DNA from: Gallionella sp. | GTDB lineage: Bacteria > Pseudomonadota > Gammaproteobacteria > Burkholderiales > Gallionellaceae | NCBI GenBank assembly: GCA_024654105.1 | Contig: JANLID010000215.1 | Span: 1 to 21,732 of the forward strand | Length of the DNA: 21,732 nt | Reading direction: 5' to 3' | In this document: positions 14,609-21,064 of the stretch, piece after piece | Position numbering within the stretch: position 1 is the first letter of the stretch | Layout: each line of letters begins with the position of its first letter | The notes under the pieces: model-generated | Database searches by the model: none | Told to the model about the DNA's origin: nothing | What the model saw: the letters and a program-made list of their open reading frames with translations, nothing else | Made by a program: the position numbers and the translations under genes

Positions 14609-15001
14609 ATGAGCGTAAATTACAACTACGGAACCGGCCGCCGCAAGAGCGCGGTGGCTCGCGTGTTTATCAAGCCGGGCAAGGGCGACATCGTGGTGAA
14701 CGACAAGCCGGTGGATGAATTTTTCTCCCGCGAAACCGGGCGCATGATCGTGCGCCAGCCGCTGACACTGACTGAAACCCTGACCAAGTTCGATATCATG
14801 GTGAACGTCATTGGCGGCGGTGAATCCGGGCAGGCAGGTGCGGTGCGTCACGGTATCACCCGTGCGCTGATCGATTACAACGCCGAGTTCAAGCCGGTGC
14901 TGAAGCAAGCCGGTCTGGTGACACGCGATGCGCGTGAAGTGGAACGCAAGAAGGTCGGCCTGCGCAAGGCTCGCCGCAGGAAACAGTTCTCCAAGCGTTA
15001 A
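14609..15001 (+). CDS. rpsI: 30S ribosomal protein S9
   Basis: The 130-residue S9 sits in the head of the small subunit with its basic C-terminal tail reaching the P-site tRNA. It has the family signature around GGGESGQAGAVRHGITRALI, the N-terminal YGTGRRKSAVARVFIKPG and the tail KKVGLRKARRRKQFSKR. The terminal KR is intact. A GAAGG lies about ten bases before the ATG, inside the 3' end of rplM, so the two are probably coupled. A long hairpin follows at 15020. Confidence 0.97.
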   Translation: MSVNYNYGTGRRKSAVARVFIKPGKGDIVVNDKPVDEFFSRETGRMIVRQPLTLTETLTKFDIMVNVIGGGESGQAGAVRHGITRALIDYNAEFKPVLKQAGLVTRDAREVERKKVGLRKARRRKQFSKR

Positions 15002-15019
15002 TCGCTCGGATGTGTTTCT

Positions 15020-15047
15020 GCAAAAGCCGCCTTCGGGCGGCTTTTGC
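15020..15047 (+). terminator. Hairpin terminator after rpsI
   Basis: A perfect 12-bp stem (15020-15031 with 15036-15047; core GCCGCC / GGCGGC) closes on a TTCG tetraloop. The Ts fall at the base of the stem (CTTTTGC) and another short T-run follows at 15055. It ends the rplM-rpsI transcript, perhaps partially, since argC starts 47 bases later. Confidence 0.75.
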
Positions 15048-15094
15048 ATTGGAGTTTTGTTGTATGATGAAAGGCATTTTTGAAGGAAACCGGA

Positions 15095-16123
15095 ATGATA
15101 AAAGTTGGCATAGTGGGTGGCACAGGCTATACCGGCGTGGAGCTGCTGCGCTTGCTGGCAGGGCATCCGCAGGCTGCATTGCAGGTAATTACGTCGCGCG
15201 CCGATGCGGGTCTGCCGGTCAGCCAGATGTTCCCCAGCCTGCGCGGCTTTGTGGATTTGCCGTTCACCCATCCGGATGAGGCGCATCTGGATCAATGCGA
15301 TCTGGTGTTCTTCGCCACCCCGAATGGCATTGCCATGCAGCAAGCGCGGGCATTACTGGATGCGGGCGTGAAGCTGATTGACCTGGCCGCCGACTTCCGT
15401 TTGCAGGATATCGCTGTATGGGAAAAATGGTATGGCATGACGCACGCCTGTCCCGATCTGGTGGGTGCGGCTGTTTATGGTTTGCCGGAAGTGAATCGCG
15501 TACAGACCGAATCGGCGCGGCTGGTTGCCAACCCCGGTTGTTATCCGACGGCGGTGCAACTGGGGTTTATCCCGTTGTTGGAAGCGGGCGTGATTGACGC
15601 GGGCAGCCTGATTGCCGATGCAAAGTCGGGTGTGTCCGGTGCCGGACGCAAGGCGGAAATTGCCACCTTGTTCTCAGAGGCGGCGGATAACTTCAAGGCT
15701 TATGGCGTGGGAGGACATCGGCATTTGCCGGAGATCCGGCAGGGTTTGGCGCGCATTGCCGGCAAGGAGGTTGGCCTGACCTTTGTTCCGCATCTCACCC
15801 CGATGATACGCGGCATCTATGCCACGCTATACGGCAGGCTGACGCGCGAGGCGGATTTGCAGGCGTTGTTCGAGCAGCGTTATGCCGATGAGCCGTTTGT
15901 GGACGTGCTGCCTGCCGGCAGCCATCCGGAAACCCGTTCGGTGCGCGGCGCGAACTGTTGCCGGATTGCAGTGCATAGGCCGCAGGGTGGCGATACGGTG
16001 GTGGTGCTGTCGGTGATCGATAATCTGGTCAAGGGCGCGGCCGGGCAGGCGGTGCAAAACATGAATATCATGTTCGGGCTGCCGGAAACTACCGCGCTTA
16101 ACGAAGTGCCACTGTTGCCATAA
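15095..16123 (+). CDS. argC: N-acetyl-gamma-glutamyl-phosphate reductase
   Basis: The enzyme catalyses the third step of arginine synthesis, NADPH-dependent reduction of N-acetylglutamyl phosphate to the semialdehyde, in the cytoplasm. In 342 residues it shows the Rossmann start MIKVGIVGGTGYTGVELLR, the catalytic cysteine in NPGCYPTA (C149), SGVSGAGRKAE at about 178-188, and the conserved GVGGHRHLPEI with H208 and H210. The frame extends upstream to a TTG at 15080, but the ATG at 15095 has GAAGGA seven bases before it and gives the usual N-terminus. The stop TAA shares one base with the next ATG (TAATG), so translation is coupled. Confidence 0.96.
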   Translation: MIKVGIVGGTGYTGVELLRLLAGHPQAALQVITSRADAGLPVSQMFPSLRGFVDLPFTHPDEAHLDQCDLVFFATPNGIAMQQARALLDAGVKLIDLAADFRLQDIAVWEKWYGMTHACPDLVGAAVYGLPEVNRVQTESARLVANPGCYPTAVQLGFIPLLEAGVIDAGSLIADAKSGVSGAGRKAEIATLFSEAADNFKAYGVGGHRHLPEIRQGLARIAGKEVGLTFVPHLTPMIRGIYATLYGRLTREADLQALFEQRYADEPFVDVLPAGSHPETRSVRGANCCRIAVHRPQGGDTVVVLSVIDNLVKGAAGQAVQNMNIMFGLPETTALNEVPLLP

Positions 16124-16863
16124 TGATGTGGCGACACGTTAAACGCAGCTTTGGTATTTCCGCGCCGAAACTGTCGGTGCGGCCGCATATCGCGTGGTAT
16201 TTGCGCTGGAGCCTGACGGTGCCGTTTGTGCTGGCGGCGCTGGGTTTGGCCTGGTGGGCGTACGGCAGCGGGCTGGAATTGGCGGGATTCCATCGCGGTG
16301 AAGCAGAAAAGGAATTGACCAGCTTGCGCGAGCAGGTTGCCAGGCTGGGAAGTGAAAATACGCAATTGGGTAGTCAGGTGGCACAGTATGAACGGCAGAT
16401 TAAAATTGAACAGGCCAGTAACCAGGAGACGTCGCGGCAGTTAAAAAGTCTGTCTGATGAAAATATTCGCCTGCAGGAGGATCTGGCGTTTTTTCAAAAC
16501 CTCACCGCGACGCATGGACAGGCAGGCGAGTTGGGAGTGCATCGCCTGAAGCTGGAGCGCGACAAAATGCCCGGCGAATATCATTTGCGCATGCTGCTGG
16601 TGCAAAGTGGTCAACGTGCCAAGGAGTTCAATGGCAGTTATCAGTTGGTTGCCACGGTGCTGAAAGATGGGCAGCGAACCACGTATTTGTTCCCGCAAGA
16701 CGCGTCAGAAAATGCCCAATTCCAGCTTAGTTTCAAGTATTATCGGCGCATTGAACAAAGTATCCAACTGCCGCAGGATGCCAGGCTGGAAAGCATTCAG
16801 GTGCGGATATTTGAACAAGGCGCGAGCGAGCCGAGGGTGCGACAGAGCGTCGAGCTGTCTTAG
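16123..16863 (+). CDS. Membrane-anchored coiled-coil protein, DUF6776-like
   Basis: The 246-residue bitopic protein has a basic cytoplasmic N-terminus (about 1-28), one transmembrane helix (about 29-48, VPFVLAALGLAWWAYGSGL), a coiled coil at about 58-125 with heptads such as LTSLREQVARLGSENTQLGSQV, and a beta-rich C-terminal domain. From memory it resembles the DUF6776 family, whose function is unknown. It starts in the argC stop (TAATG; a second ATG follows immediately) and ends 27 bases before the bactofilin gene. A bitopic coiled-coil protein next to a bactofilin could be its membrane partner, which is inference from position only. Confidence 0.8.
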   Translation: MMWRHVKRSFGISAPKLSVRPHIAWYLRWSLTVPFVLAALGLAWWAYGSGLELAGFHRGEAEKELTSLREQVARLGSENTQLGSQVAQYERQIKIEQASNQETSRQLKSLSDENIRLQEDLAFFQNLTATHGQAGELGVHRLKLERDKMPGEYHLRMLLVQSGQRAKEFNGSYQLVATVLKDGQRTTYLFPQDASENAQFQLSFKYYRRIEQSIQLPQDARLESIQVRIFEQGASEPRVRQSVELS

Positions 16864-16890
16864 GAGAAATTTGGCGCAAAGGGGGGATCC

Positions 16891-17298
16891 ATGTTTGGCA
16901 AAAAACACAGCAAGCCGCAGAACCGCATTGATTCACTGATCGGCTCGGGTACGACCATTGAAGGAAATTTGAATTTCAGCGGCGGGATGCGTATTGACGG
17001 GCAGGTGAACGGCAACGTCATCGCTGCACAAGGCAAACAGACTACGCTGGTGTTGAGCGAGCATGCGCGGGTAAACGGCGAGGTGAATGTTACCCATCTG
17101 GTCGTCAACGGCACGATCAGCGGCCCGGTATCCGCCAGCGAATATCTGGAACTACAAGGCAAAGCCAAGGTCAATGGCGATGTGCATTACAACACACTGG
17201 AAATCCAGTTGGGTGCAATCGTAGAAGGCCGCCTGATACACTGCGACGCTGCGGCGCAGGACAAAGTGGTGGCATTCAAACTAAACAGCGGCGAATAA
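16891..17298 (+). CDS. Bactofilin (polymer-forming cytoskeletal protein)
   Basis: The 135-residue protein is mostly the bactofilin beta-helix, at about 17-120, built of short repeats with regular Gly and hydrophobic positions: IGSGTTIEGNLNFSGGMRIDG, VNGNVIAA, ARVNGEVNVTHLVVNGTISG, AKVNGDVHYNTLEI. Bactofilins self-assemble without nucleotide into filaments or membrane-associated sheets and in other bacteria scaffold cell-wall enzymes, shape or polar structures. The N-terminal 16 residues are basic and could help membrane binding. A strong AAGGGGGG precedes the ATG. It lies between a bitopic coiled-coil protein and erpA. Confidence 0.92.
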   Translation: MFGKKHSKPQNRIDSLIGSGTTIEGNLNFSGGMRIDGQVNGNVIAAQGKQTTLVLSEHARVNGEVNVTHLVVNGTISGPVSASEYLELQGKAKVNGDVHYNTLEIQLGAIVEGRLIHCDAAAQDKVVAFKLNSGE

Positions 17299-17321
17299 TT
17301 TATTTATTGAAGGAGAGCAAC

Positions 17322-17672
17322 ATGAATGTAGTGACCGAAACGCAGGATCTGCTGATCTTCACCGATAACGCGGCCAACAAGGTAAAACAATTGATTGAGG
17401 AAGAAGGCAACGCCGATCTCAAGCTGCGCGTGTTTGTCAGCGGCGGTGGCTGCTCCGGCTTTCAGTACGGTTTTACCTTTGATGAAGAGACCAACGAAGA
17501 CGACACCGTGCTGAGTAAGAATGGGGTGCAATTGCTGATTGATCCGATGAGTTTTCAATATCTGGCCGGTGCGGAAATCGATTACCAGGAAGGGCTGGAA
17601 GGTTCGCAGTTTGTTATCAAGAATCCCCAGGCCGCATCCACTTGCGGTTGCGGATCATCGTTTTCGGTTTAG
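17322..17672 (+). CDS. erpA: Iron-sulfur cluster insertion protein ErpA (A-type carrier)
   Basis: The 116-residue A-type carrier passes Fe-S clusters to apoproteins. The three ligand cysteines are in place: C44 in VFVSGGGCSGFQYGF and C108 and C110 in ASTCGCGSSF. The spacing and the ending SFSV fit ErpA. The frame opens at a TTG at 17307, but the ATG at 17322 follows AGGAGA by five bases and is the clear start. It is the last gene of the argC-DUF6776-bactofilin-erpA run and is followed by a GC-rich terminator. Confidence 0.95.
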   Translation: MNVVTETQDLLIFTDNAANKVKQLIEEEGNADLKLRVFVSGGGCSGFQYGFTFDEETNEDDTVLSKNGVQLLIDPMSFQYLAGAEIDYQEGLEGSQFVIKNPQAASTCGCGSSFSV

Positions 17673-17694
17673 CGCAGACTTGGTCGGAAAGTTG

Positions 17695-17716
17695 CGGGGC
17701 GCACTGCGCCCCGTTT
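17695..17716 (+). terminator. Intrinsic terminator after erpA
   Basis: CGGGGCGC (17695-17702) pairs perfectly with GCGCCCCG (17706-17713) around ACT, followed by TTTCT. The T-run is short but the stem is all G-C. It lies 23 bases after the erpA stop. Confidence 0.8.
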
Positions 17717-17829
17717 CTATGTGGTCGCAGTAATCCGGGTTGTGAGGGCACGCAAGTAATGTCGTTTGCAGTATTCATCCGGGTGAACCCGCGCTGAGGT
17801 TATTCCATTTCTCAATCAATAGTGAAATC

Positions 17830-17880
17830 GTAGGGTGCATTCCATGCACCAACGACAATGGTGCATGGAATGCACCCTAC
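17830..17880. repeat. Perfect inverted pair of REP-like units (BIME-like)
   Basis: Left and right arms of 22 bases each (17830-17851 and 17859-17880) are exact reverse complements around a 7-base loop. Each arm is itself a REP-like unit: GTAG, then GGTGCAT, loop TCC, ATGCACC, with the mirror image ending in CTAC. It lies between the convergent erpA and protease genes. The same unit, with one loop change, is at 976-996. Confidence 0.85.
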
Positions 17881-17912
17881 AGGGTTATTGCTCTTTTGAA
17901 AGATAAATGGAA

Positions 17913-19349
17913 TTACTTCCTGCCGCGCGCATCCACCATCTCGCGTAATTCCCGCAAGTCGCTTTCAATGGTGGAGAGCTGATAAAAGCTTCCGCCCGCC
18001 TGCTTTGCCAATTCGAGCTGTTCAATTGCTGCGTACAGGTTGCCTTGCCAGGCATGGCTGTAAGCCAGCGCTTGGTGTTGCTCGAAACGTTTGCCCAGCA
18101 AGTTGTAGCCGCGCGCTTGCAGATCGTAAAGCGTGGTATCGCTGGGATGGCGGATGAGTTGTTCGGTGAGCAGTTTGACGGCGGTTTCCGCCTGGTTGCT
18201 GCTCAGCAGAAGATCGGCGTAATCGTAAATCAGGGCGCGATGCTGCGGGTGGTTTTGTACGGCGGTGTGATAAAACGCCAGCGCATCGGTATCGTTCATG
18301 GCAGCGCGTTTCACTTGTCCGGCAAGGGTTTCTATCATCGGATTGTTACCGGCCGCCGGATCATCCCGGGATTGCCTGCGTAGCGTCGCCAGTTCTTGGG
18401 CAGCGCGTTCGACCTCATTACTGCGCAGTAAGGCGCTTACCAAGCCGTAGCGCTGCGCAATCGGGTTGCCGTGCTTTTGCGCGCCCAGTGCATCGCTGAA
18501 GTAAGCCACGGCATCCGCCGCAGTTTTCTGTCCTCCGATCAATTTGGTGCGTACCAGTTGGAAATCCAGACTATCGGCAATCAGGCGATAAGATTGTTTT
18601 TGCACGCGGTTTTCGATATCGGCGATGCGCTCGCTGGTGATCGGGTGGGTGCGCAGATAGCCTGGCATGTTTCCTTCCAGCAAGCGGGTGGCTTTTTGCA
18701 AGCGGTCCAGAAATTCCGGCATGGCGTGGATATTGAAATTCGATTTCTGCAAGATATCCAGCCCGATGCGATCCGCTTCCTGCTCGTGGGTGCGAGTGAA
18801 ATCAAGCTGCTTCTGCATGGTGCGCGCTTGCATGCTGGTGATTACCGCTTGCGAAGCCTGCGAGTTGTTGCGTGCGGCAAGTATGGCGATGGCAATGGCG
18901 GCCATTGAGGCCAGACTGTCACCTTGTTGACCGGCGATCATGCGCGCCAGATGGTGTTGCGTGACGTGGGCGATTTCATGGCTCAGCACGGCAGCCAGTT
19001 CCGATTCACTCTGTGCCGTCAACAGCAACCCGCTGTTTACGCCAATGAAGCCGCCCGGCATGGCAAAGGCATTGATGTTGTAATCATTGAGCACAAAAAA
19101 TTCGAAACCCAAAGCAGGCTCCGCACTGTTTTCAACCAGCTTGTAGCCGAGCCGATTGAGATAATCATTGATTTCGGCATCGTCCAGATATTGTTTCCCG
19201 GCGCGAATCTGCATCATGCTTTGCTGGCCGATCTGGCGTTCTTGCAGCGGGGTGAGCACGGTTTGCGAAGTATCGCCCAAGTCAGGCAAGCCATCGCTCA
19301 TGGCGCAGGGCGAAAGGCACAGCAACAGCACTATGGAAAGCTTTCTCAT
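17913..19349 (-). CDS. bepA: BepA-like periplasmic M48 metalloprotease with TPR domain
   Basis: The 478-residue protein has a signal peptide (about 1-18), an M48 zinc protease domain with HEIAH at 124-128 and the third ligand in HEQEAD (E189), a hydrophobic segment AAIAIAILAA near 150-160, and a helical C-terminal half (about 310-470) with tetratricopeptide-like repeats such as ALIYDYADLLLSSNQAETAVKLL. This is the architecture and length of BepA (YfgC), which assembles or degrades LptD and other outer-membrane proteins stalled at the BAM complex. The frame is open to 19442 but the ATG at 19349 puts the signal peptide at the start. No clear Shine-Dalgarno is seen. It is transcribed divergently from the kinase gene. 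Confidence 0.9.
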   Translation of the reverse strand: MRKLSIVLLLCLSPCAMSDGLPDLGDTSQTVLTPLQERQIGQQSMMQIRAGKQYLDDAEINDYLNRLGYKLVENSAEPALGFEFFVLNDYNINAFAMPGGFIGVNSGLLLTAQSESELAAVLSHEIAHVTQHHLARMIAGQQGDSLASMAAIAIAILAARNNSQASQAVITSMQARTMQKQLDFTRTHEQEADRIGLDILQKSNFNIHAMPEFLDRLQKATRLLEGNMPGYLRTHPITSERIADIENRVQKQSYRLIADSLDFQLVRTKLIGGQKTAADAVAYFSDALGAQKHGNPIAQRYGLVSALLRSNEVERAAQELATLRRQSRDDPAAGNNPMIETLAGQVKRAAMNDTDALAFYHTAVQNHPQHRALIYDYADLLLSSNQAETAVKLLTEQLIRHPSDTTLYDLQARGYNLLGKRFEQHQALAYSHAWQGNLYAAIEQLELAKQAGGSFYQLSTIESDLRELREMVDARGRK

Positions 19350-19400
19350 GGTCACTATGATAGTTGCTTTCACAGGTAGTTCACACCTTCCGTAATGCCG

Positions 19401-19446
19401 GACTTTGTTGCAAAGTGTTTCAATCTGGACTTTGCAGCGCAAAGTG
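19401..19446. promoter_or_regulatory. Tandem operator-like palindromes between bepA and the kinase gene
   Basis: Two related palindromes lie 27 bases apart: ACTTTG-TTG-CAAAGT at 19402-19416 and ACTTTGC-AGC-GCAAAGT at 19429-19445. Both are preceded by G and followed by G, so they are also direct repeats of each other. They sit 27-74 bases before the preferred kinase ATG at 19473 and 52 bases or more before the bepA start, where a regulator of one or both genes would bind. The regulator is unknown. Confidence 0.55.
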
Positions 19447-19472
19447 CGCAGAATTGCGTCGTTTCAAACAAG

Positions 19473-20780
19473 ATGGTCGAGATGGATAAAGTCGGCAAAT
19501 ACGAAATTGTGCGTGTACTCGGCACCGGGGCAACCAGTACCGTGTACCTGGCTACCGATACGTTCAGCAAACAGCAAGTTGCTATCAAACTGTTTGATTT
19601 GAAAAGCTTGCGCGATGGCAACACTGCCAAAATTTATCGCAAATTGTTGATGACAGAAGCCTCGCTGGCCGGCAAGTTGTCTCATCCGCACATTGTAAAA
19701 ATTCTGGATGCCGTGATGGGCGGCGACCTGAATTACATGGTGATGGAATACGTCGAGGGCAGCACTCTTGAGCAGTACGCCGAGGTGGACAGTTTGTTGC
19801 CAATCAGCACGATTGCGGAAATCACCTACAAGTGTTGCAAGGCGCTCGAATATGCGCAGTATCAGGGGGTCATTCATCGCGACATCAAACCTGCCAATAT
19901 CCTGTTGCAGGGGAAAACGAACATCAAGATTTCGGATTTTGGGTCGGCCGCAATTCAGAACCAGCAAACTACACAGGTTAGCGGAGTGGGTTCGCCGGCT
20001 TACATGTCACCCGAGCAGGTCAAAGAATTACCGCTGACACACCAGACCGATATTTATTCGCTGGGGGTGGTGATATACAAGTTGCTCACCGGCAAACTGC
20101 CGTTCGATGCGAGCAATAATTTCAGCATGATTTATCACATTCTCAACATCGAACCGCCACCGCCCAGCATGTTTCGCCCTGAAACGCCGCCGGAACTGGA
20201 TGCGATTGTGCGGCGTGCGATGGAAAAGGATATGGCAAAACGCTATCAGACCTGGGATGAGTTTGCGCGCGATCTGGTCGGATTTTTCAGCCATGTTGCG
20301 CCATCCCGGGGGGAAATTTTTGATACCGAAAAATTTGATACCTTGCGCAGTCTCACGTTCTTCAGGAATTTCAGCGATGTGGAACTTTGGGAGGTGTTGC
20401 GCATCAGCGAGTGGCGCAAGGTATCGGAATCGGAATATGTTCTGCATGACGGCGAAAGCGGGAACATTTTTTATATTCTGGCGCAGGGCACGGTGCGCGT
20501 GGTCAAGCATGGCAGGCTGTTAGGCCTGTTGCACCGTGGCGATTGTTTTGGTGAAATGGCGCACCTTTCAGAGCGAGATTTCAAGCGCAGCACCGATGTG
20601 ATTGCCAAGAATGATGTGGTGCTGATCGAAATAAACCCGGATGCGCTGGTGCATGCCACAGCCGGGTGTCGTTTTCAGTTCAGTGATGCCTTTCTGCGCA
20701 TGTTGGTGAAACGGTTGTCGATGGCGAATACCCGCATTTCTCGTTTGCTGGCAGACCAGAATCAACCAAAAGATGAATAA
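19473..20780 (+). CDS. Ser/Thr protein kinase fused to a C-terminal cyclic-nucleotide-binding domain
   Basis: The 435-residue protein carries a complete Hanks-type kinase at about 9-275: glycine loop LGTGATSTVYLA (17-27), VAIK with K39, alpha-C glutamate E63, HRDIKPANILL with D137, K139 and N142, DFG at 155-157, and GSPAYMSPEQ at 173-182. Residues 296-400 form a cNMP-binding domain with FILAQGTVRVV-like strands (YILAQGTVRVV) and the phosphate-binding cassette FGEMAHLSERDFKRST, with E361 and R372 in the expected places. No transmembrane helix is seen, so it is cytoplasmic. The frame is open to 19395, but ATG 19473 (or 19482) is preferred because the earlier stretch contains the tandem palindromes and has no kinase-like sequence. 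Cyclic-nucleotide control of the kinase is inferred. Confidence 0.9.
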   Translation: MVEMDKVGKYEIVRVLGTGATSTVYLATDTFSKQQVAIKLFDLKSLRDGNTAKIYRKLLMTEASLAGKLSHPHIVKILDAVMGGDLNYMVMEYVEGSTLEQYAEVDSLLPISTIAEITYKCCKALEYAQYQGVIHRDIKPANILLQGKTNIKISDFGSAAIQNQQTTQVSGVGSPAYMSPEQVKELPLTHQTDIYSLGVVIYKLLTGKLPFDASNNFSMIYHILNIEPPPPSMFRPETPPELDAIVRRAMEKDMAKRYQTWDEFARDLVGFFSHVAPSRGEIFDTEKFDTLRSLTFFRNFSDVELWEVLRISEWRKVSESEYVLHDGESGNIFYILAQGTVRVVKHGRLLGLLHRGDCFGEMAHLSERDFKRSTDVIAKNDVVLIEINPDALVHATAGCRFQFSDAFLRMLVKRLSMANTRISRLLADQNQPKDE

Positions 20781-20796
20781 GGAGATTTCAGGCTTT

Positions 20797-21027
20797 ATGA
20801 ATAACAGCGATGTTGAACTGGACGTGCGGCAACTGGCTTGCCCGTTGCCGATCCTGCGCGCAAAAAAATCGTTGTCCGCCATGAGTAGCGGGCAGGTGTT
20901 GAGGGTCGTGGCAACGGATGGCGGGTCGCCCAGGGATTTTGTCGATTTCTGCAGCAAGACCGGCAATGAGTTGCTGTCCTCGACCGAAGAGAACGGCGAA
21001 TTCGTTTTTCTGATCCGCCGCCGCTGA
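20797..21027 (+). CDS. tusA: TusA/SirA-family sulfur carrier protein
   Basis: The 76-residue protein has the TusA fold signature: VELDVRQLACPLPILRAKKSL with the active cysteine C15 in CPLP, then GQVLRVVATDGGSPRDFVDFC and a closing FVFLIRR strand. Family members carry persulfide for tRNA thiolation, molybdenum cofactor or sulfur oxidation. An in-frame ATG at 20773 would overlap the kinase end by eight bases; ATG 20797 is preferred for its usual N-terminus, with AAGGAG 12 bases before it. Either way it is coupled to the kinase gene. Orthology to TusA proper is not certain because paralogues are common. Confidence 0.85.
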   Translation: MNNSDVELDVRQLACPLPILRAKKSLSAMSSGQVLRVVATDGGSPRDFVDFCSKTGNELLSSTEENGEFVFLIRRR

Positions 21028-21031
21028 CAGC

Positions 21032-21057
21032 CGTCATTCCCGTTGCCGGGAATGACG
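21032..21057. repeat. Palindromic repeat between convergent tusA and valS
   Basis: CGTCATTCCCG (21032-21042) and CGGGAATGACG (21047-21057) are perfect 11-bp arms around TTGC. This GTCATTCCCG palindrome is a familiar multicopy intergenic element. It begins five bases after the tusA stop and ends seven before the valS stop, so it may act as a shared transcript end, though no T-run is present. Confidence 0.7.
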
Positions 21058-21064
21058 CGGCGTA

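Noticed and set aside
14585..15343. Minus-strand open frame of 252 codons across rpsI and the start of argC
   Set aside because: It crosses a terminator hairpin and two certain genes on the other strand.
19395..19472. Upstream start for the kinase gene at 19395
   Set aside because: The extra residues are unlike kinase sequence and the stretch contains the tandem palindromes; the ATG at 19473 or 19482 directly precedes the kinase domain.
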